NCBI GenBank assembly: GCA_026874595.1
Contig: CM049317.1
Coordinates: 63,153,118-63,217,117, forward strand
Source of the DNA: Sipunculus nudus
Taxonomy: Eukaryota; Annelida; Sipuncula; Golfingiida; Sipunculidae
Length of the DNA stretch: 64,000 nucleotides
Direction: 5' to 3'
The position numbers and the translations under genes are program-made. The notes under the pieces were generated by a model that worked only from the letters and a program-made list of their open reading frames with translations, made no database searches and had not been told where the DNA came from. Positions 11,541 through 23,665 of this stretch are shown here, in pieces (the first letter of the stretch is position 1; each line of letters begins with the position of its first letter).

Positions 11541-11639
11541 GTAAGTGATGCTGTGTTGCATTATATTCATTATGTCAGCAATGAGCATCAAAGATCATGT
11601 TCACTTAAAATTGGTTCTCTGTTAGTGTTGATTCAGTAT

Positions 11640-12990
11640 TTTTTTAGCAAACCTGTGAACGAGGTGTGGCGTCATCCGTCGTCAGTTATAAAAAAATGTT
11701 ATGCAAAAATTAGTCATAAAAAAAAACATTGGATTTTGCTTATTTTTTGGCCACCTGCATCAGTTTACATTTTACAGGGGAAAAGCTTAAAAAAAATTAA
11801 AAATCTTCTTCTCCAAAATTATTCAGCCAAATTGTTCAATATTTCACAGAAATGATTCCTGGAACAGTCTCTCTAAAAAATTTTTTGAATGGTTTAAGTT
11901 CGGTGATTTTTTGTTGAGTTACAGGAAGTTGAACTACATCATATGTTCAAAAAAGCATACTAAAATTACAAACTCAAAAAATGGGCTGGAGCTATAATAA
12001 CCAATTTTATGCCAATTTTGTTCACATGATTCATATCAGAAATTGAGGTATTGCTGGTGCCACATGCATTGACTTTTTCTGTACAGGGGTCATAGGTTAT
12101 CAGTACATTAACCCAAAATTTCTCAGGAACAGCAGCAGCTAGAATCCCCAAATTTTACACAAAAATAATCAAATATCAAATGTTGTGGGATACAACTTTT
12201 TTGGTGCCACCTGCATCAGTTTACATTTGATGGGGAAAAAGCTTGAAAAACGTTGACAGTCTTTTTTTTTTCCAAAATCATTATGCCAGATTGTCCTGTA
12301 TTTCACAGAAATGATTCCTGGAACAATCTCTCTTAAGTTTGTGCGAATAGTTTACATTCAGTGATTTTTGGCCAAGTTACAGGAAGTTGAACTTCATCAT
12401 CTGTCCAAAAAAGCATACTAAAATTACAATCTCAGAAACAGCTGGAGTTGTCATCACAAATTTTATGCCAATGTTGCTCATATGAGTCATATCTGAAATT
12501 GAGGTTTGGTGGTGCCTCCTGGATCAACCTGTTTATTTTATGGACAAAAACCTTGTAATTTGAGCCTCTTTCAGCTTCAAAATGTTTCATGATGAAACTG
12601 AAGCTAAATGGATTTAGTTTACACAAGAATTTTATAGGTTCTCTCAATTTTATAAGAATAGATTGGGTTTATTGATTTTTGGAAGGGTCATGGAAAGGCT
12701 GAAGTTACTCTTGTAGCCATTAGTAAGTGTTTATCAAATTTAAGGCTGTAATAGTCTTCTTCTACAAAAAATATTGTTCCAATTATAACTTCTGTAACAT
12801 TGCACAAAAATGATTCTTAGGTGGCCCTTGTTTGTTTCCTTGAATGATTTTTGGCAGAACTATTAGACCTTTAACAATGAAAGGACTGACAAAGGTCAGT
12901 CTGGGTCTATTTCTAACTTTGGCAGACTGCCAACTGTATAAGATTACGCAGCAGGTCAAGAGTTCTCTCAGTCTCAGGTCTCTCAGATAT
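11640..12990 (+). repeat. Family III repeat, copy 1 of a segmental duplication
   Basis: Starts with a 'tttagcaaacctgtgaacg' block (11,644). It has units of roughly 300-380 bp containing 'acaggaagttgaac', 'aaaaagcatac', 'ctggagctatcatc'-type and 'aaattttatgcc' blocks, then 'ggtgccacctgcatc'. From about 11,823 it aligns by eye with 37,873-39,190. Other copies lie at 24.17-25.86, 36.9-37.5 and 46.9-47.75 kb. Confidence 0.8.
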
Positions 12991-12991
12991 A

Positions 12992-13010
12992 CCATAAAAT
13001 CTCCACTTAA
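12992..13010 (+). repeat. Left terminal inverted repeat
   Basis: Nineteen bases, matching the complement of 14,398-14,416 at all but one position (A versus G at the third base). Confidence 0.9.
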
Positions 13011-14397
13011 AACTGCACTTCCGATTAAAACCACACCCAGACTTCGCCAAATTCCAGGTGAGACACTGCGAGGGGCTCAAATACTAAGAACCCCCCTTTA
13101 AAACCGCACCAACTTTCGCTACGGAATGATTTGACCAATCAAGCTATCATCTAGAAATGAACACGCGTAGGTTGCGACTCGGCCATTCCTGTCCACTTTG
13201 AAATTTCTTGGGCATTTTATTTAAACACATCATAACACTTTTTTGCAGGGTCACTCAAGCATTAAGTTTGGGAAGACGCAAGGGCCGGTGAACCTCTGCC
13301 TGTTTATACAGATTTTATATTCCGTGCCGTATTCTTGTTTGCTACTGATTTGTCATTATATTTTGAAAAGAAATATTCTGCTGATCCATTTCAAGTCACT
13401 GTTTTAATACTACTAATATTACTATTTTAATTCTTAAAGTAATATTTTGAAATCTTAATTTTTGATGAAAATTCCATTTTCTGGAATTACTTGGAAGAAT
13501 CAAATCATTTCCATACCGGTTACTTCGGTATTATCATCGTCACATCGAACGTTGACATCGCTCCATGTCACACTTTGCTGGTGCGTTTGAAAACATCGCT
13601 GGTCAGCTTAACTAAATATCAAAGTAACTGAAGTTACCTTGTCGAGATACGCACGTATAGGAAACATGACGCTTGAAAACGAGTGATTTTAAGGTAAAAT
13701 TAAAGTGGCCAGTCGGGGTAAGCAAGTTTTTTTCCTGAAGAAAGTTTCCGTGTGGGGAGCCATTTTGTCAAGGCAGTGTTCACGCAAGGCACGCTGGGAC
13801 AAAATAGGTGGCTGTTCTGTTTACCACCTAACGCGTCCAGCCGTTAAAAAAATATTCTTAGCAGAATACCGGGGCGTTTCTGCACATGACGGTACTCAAA
13901 CTTGATTTTAAAACGATCGTCTGCCAATGTGTGACCCTTTACGATGTCAGCTTTTTATTCATTTTACGTTTTAAACAAATAATCATTGCTAAATAATGCC
14001 GCAAATGTGTTTAAAGTAGGCTTTTATTTCAATTTTGCTTGACCATGCCCAACGAAGTGGGCCGCTGTGTGTTACAGCAGGGTTGTTGTAAACGTATTAT
14101 TTTGTGACAATTACCAAGATTTTATAACAAGTTATACATCACACGAAAACTAATCAGCAATATTTAATTTACAAATAAAAAATAATCGTAAATAATACAT
14201 TTACACACGGCTCCCATGCATGCGAGACTGCTGCTAAGAACAGCCTTCGAAAGTTGCAATATTATTGCCCACTCGCCGGCCCAAAAACGATGTCTGTCAG
14301 AAAGATATTCAGGAAACCATTCTAGTATAAACCGCACAGTGTTTTCAGGAAATCAACCTGATTTCAAGATTTTGAATTTCTTGATTAAACCGCGGTC

Positions 14398-14416
14398 TTA
14401 AGTGGAGATTTTACGG
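14398..14416 (-). repeat. Right terminal inverted repeat
   Basis: Read on the minus strand it begins CCGTAAAATC and pairs with the left end. Confidence 0.9.
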
Positions 14417-14645
14417 TAGGTAAAGAATTCAATGAGTTTGCCGGAGTCATAAGGTCAGCTCAGCTCCATTTCCTCAAGGCTGCATCTGATCACCTCATGA
14501 GTGCCATGCACCTCATGGCTGCATATGATCACCTCACAGGTACCATGCCCCTCAAGGCTGCATGTGGACACCTAATGAATGCCTTTAGCCCTGGAAACTG
14601 TCAGGGCTCTTAAGTTCAGTTTAGTTTGTCCTTGCTGGACTCAAG

Positions 14646-15299
14646 TATGCTCCCGAGGCAGCGGAAATCTTATGCTTCTAAAGAAGCAACTGATTTTCAT
14701 GCTGCCAGCTTTGACCGTTTATGATATATTTAGACATCAGATGGCAGTTTGTTGTCCGCTGAAAAACAAATGCGTATGATGTGACAAGCAGCCAGCCAGA
14801 TGCAAATAAACAAACACTTGACAGGCATCCTGGCTCCGCCCATAGCTGAGCTTCAAGCACCGTTTGAAGACAGTTTACAGTCGAATTATTATTGCTCCCT
14901 CTGCATTCTCGCATCATCAACCGATTCTAATCTGACTGTATGACTGTGTTAGCAAGCCATGTATCTGTTGTCGGCAGAACTGAAACCAGCCAGCAAGGTG
15001 TGCACGCAGCCTCCGTTGTTACATTTTGTTTGAATTACAGCTCATCGCCCGGGCATCCTACGTGCCCAAGGCCTGTTCAGACGGTTACCGGGACGATGAG
15101 CTGTCACTCAAAAAGAAATGAACATGATGGGCTCTGTGTATTCCTTGCTTGGCCGTGTCTTCCAGCACAAGGTCTCATCTGATTGGACAAAAATACAGTG
15201 CTCCCCTCTGGTGTAGCAATTCAGGATACAAAGTCATAACAAACAGCGCTTACCATATAGGCAGTAGGCCTATAGTTAAAGTGCTGTGAAAAGAGCATA
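14646..15299. mobile_element. Short TIR element with 8 bp target duplication (hAT-like)
   Basis: The 654 bp insert has 7 bp perfect inverted ends (TATGCTC and GAGCATA). The direct repeat GACTCAAG flanks it at 14,638-14,645 and 15,300-15,307. The duplicated region near 39.4 kb has a single GACTCAAG at 39,410-39,417 and no insert. Eight-base duplications are typical of hAT and a few other superfamilies; the ends do not settle which. It has no coding capacity. Confidence 0.85.
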
Positions 15300-15307
15300 G
15301 ACTCAAG

Positions 15308-16432
15308 GTATTGGTCTGAAATTTGGTATGTTCATCCATCTTAGAAAGTTTTCTGATAAACCAGACAGGTGCCGCCACTTAACTTTCTGTTTTTGTACAA
15401 TAAATAGAAGCCCTTTCTCAAGAGTGATTCACAGTATTGGCCTGAAATTGTGCATATCTATGGATCTAGGGTGTGTCTATCATTTACCTAAGACTTGTGG
15501 TGCCATCTGCAAACATTTTCCAAAAGCGTTCATCTTTACATGTGTTTGGATGAAAATTGGTCATATCTCAGAAGTGGGTCATGGTTCTGGTCTGAAAGTT
15601 GGCATGTTATATTTGAAAAGTTGTCACGTTCACCAGACAGGTGGCGCCACCATTCTTCCGTCTTTTTTTTTAGAATTAATAAATGCCCTTTTCTCAGGAG
15701 TGATTTGCATTTTTGGCCTGAAATTGTGCATATCCATAGATCTTGGACTTTTCCATCTTGTATTTAAGACTGGTGGCACAATCTGCAATCTTTTTCGTGT
15801 GGCCTCCATCCATACACGTGCTCTGGGTGAAAATTGCTCATATCACAGGAGTGTGTCAATGTATTGGTCTGAAATTTGGTATGTCAATCCATCTTGGAGA
15901 GTTTTCTAGTAGACCAGTCAAATGAAGGCAGGTGTTTTCATTGATTAAATTAATGCCCTTTCCTCAGAGTTTTAGACATACCACTCAATCCATCCGTCAC
16001 TTCACCCGTACCCCTCTGACTTCAGCGGAAACACTTTTGTTGCTTGTGGACTGATATTCTAGTTTCATGCATCTGTGCACATATATCCTGACAGTGATTT
16101 GAAGTATCTGCCTGAATTTTTTTTCATGTCCATACATCTTTGATGGCTTTCTCATACACAAGACTGGTGTTGCCACTTACAATCATTTTTGTGTTGTGTA
16201 TATCCATGAAATATTTAAGCAGTGACATTTGTGTAATTGGTGCATGCACTTGGGTTCAAAAAGTTCAGTGCTTGAATTGTAAATATACATGTTACACAGG
16301 TACCTGAAATGTAAAAGTCCAGCATGCAAGTATTATACTTGATGTATATCCCATTGCACAGGATTGCATTAGGCCTGTAAGCCTTGTTGAAAATATTTCA
16401 CTATTTCAACAAGGAACACTCCAATACATGGA
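15308..16432 (+). repeat. Family II repeat array
   Basis: Repeated blocks 'ctgaaattgtgcatatc', 'ggtctgaaatttggtatg', 'agaccagacaggtgccgcc' or 'gtggcgccacc'. Parts align with 39,418-40,020; copy 2 lacks the stretch around 15,850-16,080. Confidence 0.75.
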
Positions 16433-16433
16433 T

Positions 16434-17565
16434 TTTTAGCTCAGCTGACTGAAGGTCATCTGAGCTATAGGGATCACTCTTCGTCCGTCGTCTTTCTGTC
16501 TCTCCGTCCGGCCCTCTGGCCGTCTGGCCTTTAACAGGCCACAAATCGTAACCGCTAGACCTGAAATCTTCTTACTTGACATCCAGGCAGGTCCATGAAA
16601 AACCTCCTTGGAAACCTGAAATAAGGTCTCTGTTACCCATATCCTTCAAGCTATGGGGCTCCGAAGTACCCCCAAGAATAATGCAAAATTTGATACAAAA
16701 GGTCAAGTATCTGAATTACTACTGCATTGATCACCATGATTCTTTGCAGGCATATTGATCGAGTGTTTCATCAGTTCCTACAGACTGGTGGCGCCACCTA
16801 TATTTTTTTAAAATTTGTACGCATTTTTTTCTCTTTTTGAGACTTTCAAATAAAGCCTCATCTGTTGACAGGGTACAAATCGTAACCACTAGACCTGGAA
16901 TCTTCTTACTTGACATCAAGGAAGGTCCTAGTAAAGTCTCTGTAGATACATGAAATTAGGTCTCTGTTACCCATATCCTCCAAGCTGTGGGGCCCGCAAG
17001 TACCCCTAAGAATAATTAAAAATGTGATACAAAAGCTGCAGTATCTGAATATCTAATGTACTGATGGCCATGATTTTTTGCATGCATATTGATCTTGGAG
17101 TGTTTCTTCAGTTCCTGCAGACTGGTGGCCCCACCTGTATTTTTTCCAATTTTTACAATTTTTTTCTCTTTTTGAGACTTTCAATTAAAGCCTCGTCTTG
17201 TAACAGGGCACAAATCGTAACCACTTCACCTAGAATCTTCATACTTGACTTCTAGGGAGGTCCATGAAAAGTCTTCTTGAAAATCTGAAATTAGGTCTCT
17301 GTTATCCATATCCTCTGAGCTATAGGGCTCGTAACTACCCCCAAGAATAATTAAAAATTTGATACAAACAAAAGCTCCAGTATCTGAATAACTAGTGGCT
17401 TGATAGCTATGATTATTGGGATATATATTGATCATGGAGTGTTTCATCAGTTCCTGCAGACTGGTGGCACTACCTGTATTTTTTTTTCAAATTTTTACGC
17501 ATTTTTGCTCATTGTTCAACATTCCTTGAATTCAGCTGAGCATCATGGCCCATGGGCCACTAGTT
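16434..17565 (+). repeat. Family I element, apparently full length
   Basis: Begins with the hairpin start (tttttagctcagctgactga), then a CGTC/CTGT stretch and about three 335 bp units. It ends with attcagctgagcatcatggc, ggccactagttt. It is absent from the copy near 40.02 kb, but so is the following 1 kb, so the difference could be a deletion there rather than an insertion here. Confidence 0.75.
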
Positions 17566-17639
17566 TTAAGGATAGGTCAATGGCCTGTTAGAGGCACTGT
17601 CTGTTAAGGAGGATTAAGGTATCCATATAATAAGAATGA

Positions 17640-17852
17640 TGTGTTATTTTATTAAGCCTTCTGGATTTCAGGTTAATATGCTCGGGGTTAGGAATAACCC
17701 AGAAGTCATAACCTGTCTTTAAGACATAAGAGAGAATCTCTGAGGTTCTACAACAAGATTACACCAGTATGCCATTGAGCCACCAGTGAGGTTCAAACCG
17801 TGGACCTTCTGCTCATAAGTCAAACCCCTTAACCACTAGGCTACGTCCTACA
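17640..17852 (-). mobile_element. tRNA-derived SINE on the minus strand
   Basis: The minus strand from about 17,851 reads gtaggacgtagcctagtggt (box A region) and then ggtttgaacctc (box B, 17,788-17,799). Spacing between the boxes is tRNA-like. The sequence downstream of the head has no family I can name, and the 3' limit is uncertain. It is not a functional tRNA, because the cloverleaf arms do not close well. Confidence 0.65.
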
Positions 17853-18410
17853 CCCTAAACATGTATGTATTGATTAAGTTCACCATCTGTTAAGGTGTGT
17901 TTCCATATGTGTGTATATATGTATGTGAGAATATGCATGAGAAAATAGTTATATTTCCATGTATTTGCATACATGTATATGTGTGAACTGGCAAACATAT
18001 TTAGTGGTACAGTGGACCTTGCAGGTCTTTCTAAAATGGTGATGGTCATTTCACCCAGAATCCCTGAACTTGTGCAAGCCCAAGTGTAAAATTGGCACCT
18101 GTGGCAATTTACACACAATTATGTACATATGGTTCACGTAGAGCCTGAAGGAAAAATGGAAACACACCACAGTTACAAAATCATTTGAGCAATTTTCCAT
18201 GCATGTTTGTACACGTGGAAACACGGCATTTTACATTGGCATAACCAAAAAGGAACCCTTTTCACTCTGTAGAAATCTGTCACTCTCATACTCTTGATAC
18301 ACACACAGACAGACCCACTATTCGCTTGTCCTTCCTTTGGGTTCACTAAGTCAGTCACTTGATTTTGAGTACAAAAAAATCCTGATGTGGACTACCTGAT
18401 GTGGGAATTA
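17853..18410. other. Spacer, nothing recognised
   Basis: TG/CA-rich stretch with many 'catatg/tgtatatg' steps. No exon or element end supported. Confidence 0.4.
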
Positions 18411-18419
18411 AAAAAAAAA

Positions 18420-19500
18420 AAAATATTAGCTCAGTTGACTGGAAGTGGTCGCTCTTTGTCCGTCGCCAGTCTGCCTGCCTGTCCATCCATTAAAAGGGCA
18501 CAAATTATATCTGCTAGACTTAGAATCTTCTAACTGAACACCTTGAGGGACCCATATAAAAAACTCCCTGGACACATGACATTAGGTCACTGTGACCTAT
18601 ATTCTTTAGGTTACAGGGCCTGTTATTGCACGCCAGAAAAATTTAAAATTTGATACAAAAGCTCCAGTAGCTCAATTACCAACACATTGAGTGCCTCGAT
18701 TCTTTCCATGTATATTGATCATGGACAGTTTCATCAGTTCCTGAAGACTGGTGGCACCACCCATTTTTCCTTATTTTTATTCTTTTTATATGATCGTCAT
18801 ATGATGGGAGTATTATAGTATACCCCACTGTCCATCCATCTGCCGTGCTTTCCGTCCGTTAACTTCTATAGTTGCCACAATAACTTACTGTTGCTTTGAT
18901 GGATTTTTATGAAACTCACTGTAACTGCTAACTAACAGATTATCTCACCAGAGTTATGGGCAACATCTATTTATATCTAAATAGGTCACGGGTCAGTAGG
19001 CGACTTTGTGGTGTTGCCGCGATAACTTATAAAGAATATAAAAGATTTTGATAAAACTCATCAGTATGGTAATCAATAAAATTATATTCTCAATGTATTG
19101 GTCATTGAGCACAGCTAGTATCCATAAGACCAAGGAATTTCTAACAGTACCCCTAGGAAGGTCTTAAGGAAAAATCAGAAACCTGAAATTAGGTCATGAT
19201 GATCTATATTCTGTGAGGTACTGACTGAAAACATGATTTTGCTCTCTCCCAGGGAGTCAGAAGGGGCACAGATTGTATCCATTTGGCATAGAATGTTCTA
19301 ATGTGCAAAAAAAAACATGATTTTGAGAACTCTGAAAGTCATTCTTTCCATTGTTCAAGGTTCCTTAGCAAATATTTTTTTACCAGATCATAAATTCAAC
19401 AACTGATAATGCATGCATCACCTGTATGTCAAATTCAGCCGGGGGTCATTGCCCATTTTATGGGGGGATGGATGTCATGGCCTACTTGGCCACTTGCTTC
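18420..19500 (+). repeat. Family I-type element, diverged
   Basis: Starts attagctcagttgactggaa with a CGTC/CTGCC stretch and ends attcagccgggggtcattgc, ggccacttgcttctc. It contains a gtggcaccacc block near 18,750 and a sub-block (cgtcatatgatgggagtatt) that recurs at 40,256. It aligns with 40,030-41,695. Confidence 0.7.
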
Positions 19501-20328
19501 TCTCCCTGAGTTAAAGATAATAGGGAGAATTGGCTCATGGGCATACAGATACCACTAAAATTGCACTTCTGGCTTTTCTAAATTAATTGTAAGTACAAAG
19601 CTACATTGCACTGACTTTAATTGAAATTGTGCATCCATTGTGTGTAAGACTGTTGTACACCCCAAAATCAGAATTTTTTTTTTTAGTTTTGTATGTCAGT
19701 TAATCCCTCCCTTTCCATCATAGTATTCAACAACAAGAGCTTTGCTATTGCAAGCCAAAAGCAGTCACAACACATATTTGTGTATGTGGTGAAAGGCTCA
19801 GTTATGTATTTATATTTCCACCATTAAAAAAACTGATTTACTTAATGCTGTGTCAGTATGGAGGTGTATGTGTGATGAGAGAAAAAAATGTTATTTTTGT
19901 CATTTATAGGTGAGCTTGCTGGTATATAACAAGTTAATGGGCTACAAAAATCAAGGGAGATAGCACCAGCGAAGAAAATGAATTCGTCATTCATCTCTCA
20001 TCACATCAACTCAGGTCCATGGTAAAGAAGAACAAGAAGACAATATTAGGTGTGACTCCCAAAAACCATGTCCAAAATGTAGACGGGCTACAAAGTACAT
20101 GGTAATTAATACCAGCTTACAAAAAGATTTAAAGTTTTTCGTCTGTCAACTTATCATAATCAAGGTCCATGGTTGAGATGATATAGCAGACACTATTGGG
20201 TCATGACTCAAAAAATCATGTCCAACATCGACTGACAACAAAGAACAATGGAGAGAGTACCAGCAAAGGACATGATTTGAAGGACATGATTTAAAGTCAT
20301 TTATCTGTCATTGCATCAACAAATCCAT
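19501..20328 (+). repeat. Segmental duplication copy 1, middle part
   Basis: Aligns by eye with about 41,695-42,510. Shared landmarks are 'caacaacaagagctttgct' (or 'gagttttgct'), 'agccaaaagcagtcacaaca' and 'gatgatatagcagaca'. I see no coding exon in it. Confidence 0.7.
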
Positions 20329-22423
20329 CCTTACAGAAATTTTCAGCAATGGAGTGTGCTTAAAGTGTGCTTCATTAGTGCTTATTTTGTGCTTTTCAGC
20401 AAAATTCAGCCTTGGAAAGTGCTTTAAGTGTGCTTTTTGAGAACTTAGAAATTTTACTGGATGCTCAAACTATGCTTTAAACGTACCTCATTTGTACTTT
20501 CAATGAACATAACAAACTGTACAAAACCTACCTATTATGTGCTTCAGTAGTGCTTAATTTGTGCTTCTTAAACTGCTTCATTCATACTTTATCATCAATA
20601 CCAACAACTGAAAAGTTCCAAATGTACCTAAAATATGCTCAATTAGAGCTTATTTTGTACTTCCAAAACTTTCCTTTACAAATGTGCAACCGAAATGCTT
20701 TATTCTGATGTGTAATGTATGAGTTCTACTGTGCTTAAATTGTGCTCATTGATAGAGAATAGAATATGACAAAGTGGGACCATGTTTCCAGTGTGCATCA
20801 GAAGTACTTTGAATATGGATAACATACTTAGAAATAAACTCCAAAATCAAAGTCCATAACATACCTCAAATATGTTTCGTTGGTACTTCCTGTGTGCTTC
20901 CAAATTGTCCTTATGATATGAGCAAGAGAAATTGCTTGTACTGATGTGTATAATTTTAAGTTCTGTTGTGCTGTATTTGTGCTTTTTGTAAAGTATGGAA
21001 TATCATATTTTAGTTTGCAACCTGGTAGAGGGCGGCATATGAAAAGGTCAAGGCCATGCAGCAACATGTGTACTAAACAGGAGGGAAAACCTTATCAACT
21101 GAAGTGAATTAAACATTACTAAGTGACACACAAATCTTTTGTGTTTACCATTAGTTTCTAAATATGCCTTGAAACCTAAAGAATTATGGTATATGATTAC
21201 TTTTTTCCAAAATGTGTTACACTTTTAAAAATATAAAAAGAATGAATACTCATAAATTCAAATATGGTTTCAAATGACATGGTGGTCACTGTTCAGAATA
21301 TTGTTTGTTCTGTTATAACCAGTGCATAAAATGAAGGAAAAGTTCAATAAGTTAAAGGCTTTGATATATTCAAAAGTTAATGCATACAGTTTGAAAAAAA
21401 ATATGATGTATAATGCAGGAAATACATTTCGTTTTTTTCTCTGTGCTTGCCAAAAATGAAGATGCCAGGTATTATGTGAGATGACAAGCTGTACTGGAAA
21501 GCCAGATATCAGTTCAGCCTTCAAAAAGCCAGAGTTCATCTTAAATAATGATAATTCTGAATAAACTTAATAATATCTTGCATTTAGTCTGTCTATTTCT
21601 TTAGATGAATGTGTTTGTATGCTAAAGATCATAGTTTTAATTGCTCATGGTATGTTGATTCTTGTTGTATCTTGTATGTCTTCAGATGTGCTTCTTATAA
21701 TATGAAATTGTACTTCAGAGTGCTTCAGCTGTGCTTTGTATGTGCTGAAACTACTTCAGAAGTGCTCCAATTGTGCTCATTCTGTGCTTCCATTGTGCTT
21801 CAGATGTGCTTCTCATGTGCTGAATCGGTGCTTCAAAAGTGCTCTAAGTATGCTTTTTTGTGCTTCCATGAATACTTCTCATGTGCTTAAACTGTGCTTT
21901 AAGAGTGCTCCAGGTATGCTTTTTCTGTGCTTTCATGAATAATTTAATGTTATGAAACTGTGCTTTAAAAGTGCTCAAGGTATGCTTTTTCTGTGCTTCT
22001 ATGAATACTTCATGTGCTGAATCTATGCTTCAAAAGTACTGTAAGTATGCTTTTCCTGTGCTTCCATAAAACTTTTCGTGTGCTAAAACTGTGCTTCAAA
22101 AATGCTCCCAGTATGCTTTTTCTGTGCTTCCATGAGTAATTCTGATGTGCTGAATCGGTGCTTCAAAAGTGCTCTAAGTATGCTTTCTCTGTGATTCGAT
22201 AGTACTTTTCATGTGCTAAAACTGTGCTTCAAAAGTGCTCCAAGTATGCCTTTTCTGTGCTCTGTGCTCAAATATTTTGCAGTAACATTTAAGCACAATC
22301 TGAATATGCTTTAAAGGTGCTTTTTATATGCCCCAGCTGTGCTTAAAGTATGCTCCATTTATACTTTTTAGTGCCTTTTCTGTGCTTCTTGACTGTGCTT
22401 AAACTGTGCTTTTTTTTGTAAGG
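20329..22423. mobile_element. GTGCTT-rich 2.1 kb insert with short inverted ends
   Basis: The left end starts CCTTACAGAAA and the right end is the complement of CCTTACAAAAA. The insert interrupts sequence that is continuous in the copy near 42,505. A clear target duplication could not be resolved. The inside is dominated by dispersed GTGCTT motifs, all mostly in one orientation, plus a 66 bp minisatellite. There is no transposase frame. It is probably a non-autonomous DNA element; the superfamily is unknown. Confidence 0.65.
21811..22265 (+). repeat. 66 bp minisatellite inside the GTGCTT element
   Basis: About seven units of 61-69 bp. Each has a 'ctgtgcttcaaaagtgctc' block, 'aagtatgctttttctgtgc' and a 'ttccatgaatacttctcatg' block. 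Two unit types differ at one site: 'gctgaatcggtgc' and 'gctaaaactgtgc'. They partly alternate, suggesting a two-unit higher order. Confidence 0.8.
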
Positions 22424-23665
22424 GCAGGTCCATAGTGGGGATGATCTGGGAGTGAATGTGTTGTGACTGGAAAACCATGTCTAAAAGTATGTCCAAGCAA
22501 CATGTCCAACATGTTGATGAGCTACAAAGAACATGGGAGATCATACCAGCTGAGAAAATTTAAAAGTCATTCATCTGTCATCATATCACAATCCAGGTCC
22601 ATAGTGGAGATGATCTATGAGACAGTAGTGTTGTAACTCCTAAAACCATGACCAAATGATATAATCATTGACTGCATTACACAATGTAGAATATTTCAGT
22701 TGTGCCTACCACAAAACACCTGCCCGTTGAAAGACGCAATAAAAAAAGTTGCTGATGGCCTTTCAATGGTGTTATGTTTGTGTTAGGCGATAGTAATCGG
22801 TCATGCACGGACAAGTAAATGAATACCCAGCCTTCAGCAAACTGTGACACACTGCTATGTTTGTTTATAGAAAGCAACAGACAAATACTAGAGCTTTGAC
22901 CCTGACCAAATACTAGAGCTATGTCAACTGTTTAAAAAACTATTTTTATTATGAAGCTTGTTTGCAAGCACTCTTCCAAAACACTTTGAATGTGGGTTGG
23001 CTATAGCCAACGTGCGGTCGTCTTTGTACATAAATCAGGTCAATATACATCAGTGGGGAACCATGTTGTGATGATTCACTCTTCGAAAAGTCGAGCATAA
23101 CAATAATACACTACTCCCGTCATTATAAAATAGGATAATGTGATGGTCTTAGTTCTTTTCAGGGCTGTTTGCTGATGCCAGGATTCTAGCGATTCATACA
23201 AGGGCGAATAAAATGGTAAATTAATTAATTTTCAATCTGTGCTAGCTGTTGCTCGTCTTCTAAATTCAGGTACTCAAGTCCTACATCAGAACAGAAGTCG
23301 TGATGACAAACAGATTGCGAGTGTCAGTGTTTTGATACACCCATATTTCGGACGTAATATATGGTATGTCTGACGGCGTCTGCATGTCCGTCCCCCGTTA
23401 CCTTTAGTTGTCGCCACGTCCTTTTGAATTTTATGGACTTTCATGAAACTTGTTCCAAATATTAGCCAATAAAGTTTCTTGCTTTAATAAGGTCCTCAAT
23501 ATATATGCATATTAAATGAGGTAAGAGGTCAGATGATTCATGAATAATAATAAATACTTCTTTTCATCAGACTATGTTTGTTTTGCAATCTTTAGATTAA
23601 CGAGTAGACCAGAGAGAATAAAAAAATATGAAAATATGGAGCATCCGAGAATTATCTGTTTTTAT
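22424..23665 (+). repeat. Segmental duplication copy 1, right part
   Basis: Aligns by eye with about 42,506-43,800. Shared landmarks include 'gggttggctatagccaacg', 'aaccatgttgtgatgattca' and 'ttgtcgccacgtc'. No supported exon. Confidence 0.7.

Larger units (their letters stand above)
12992..14416. mobile_element. Non-autonomous TIR DNA transposon, TA target duplication
   Basis: The 1,425 bp element has inverted ends: CCATAAAATCTCCACTTAA at the left, and the right end is the complement of CCGTAAAATCTCCACTTAA. TA flanks both sides (12,990-12,991 and 14,417-14,418). The related sequence at 39,183-39,204 reads straight through with one TA (39,188-39,189), so it is the empty site. Subterminal 'taaaaccgcac'-like motifs repeat near 13,038, 13,098, 14,327 and 14,385. 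No transposase frame is present. A TA duplication suits the Tc1/mariner group or its relatives; the superfamily is not certain. It is more GC-balanced than its surroundings. Confidence 0.88.

Noticed and set aside
11541-11855. Extension of the exonuclease exon past its donor
   Set aside because: A strong gtaagt follows the YAAADAL codons, and the extension loses family resemblance and enters a repeat.
13240-13410. Acceptor-like site and open frame that might continue the exonuclease
   Set aside because: It is inside the TA-flanked transposon, and the peptide lacks the expected hydrophobic helix.
15328-15909. 193-codon plus-strand open frame
   Set aside because: It lies wholly within family II units, and the peptide repeats itself with the unit period.
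17640-17852. Functional tRNA gene
   Set aside because: Boxes A and B are present but the cloverleaf stems do not pair well and a SINE-like body follows.
21609-21942. Cysteine-rich plus-strand open frames, possible toxin-like peptide
   Set aside because: The cysteines come from GTGCTT repeats read as codons; there is no signal peptide or splice support.
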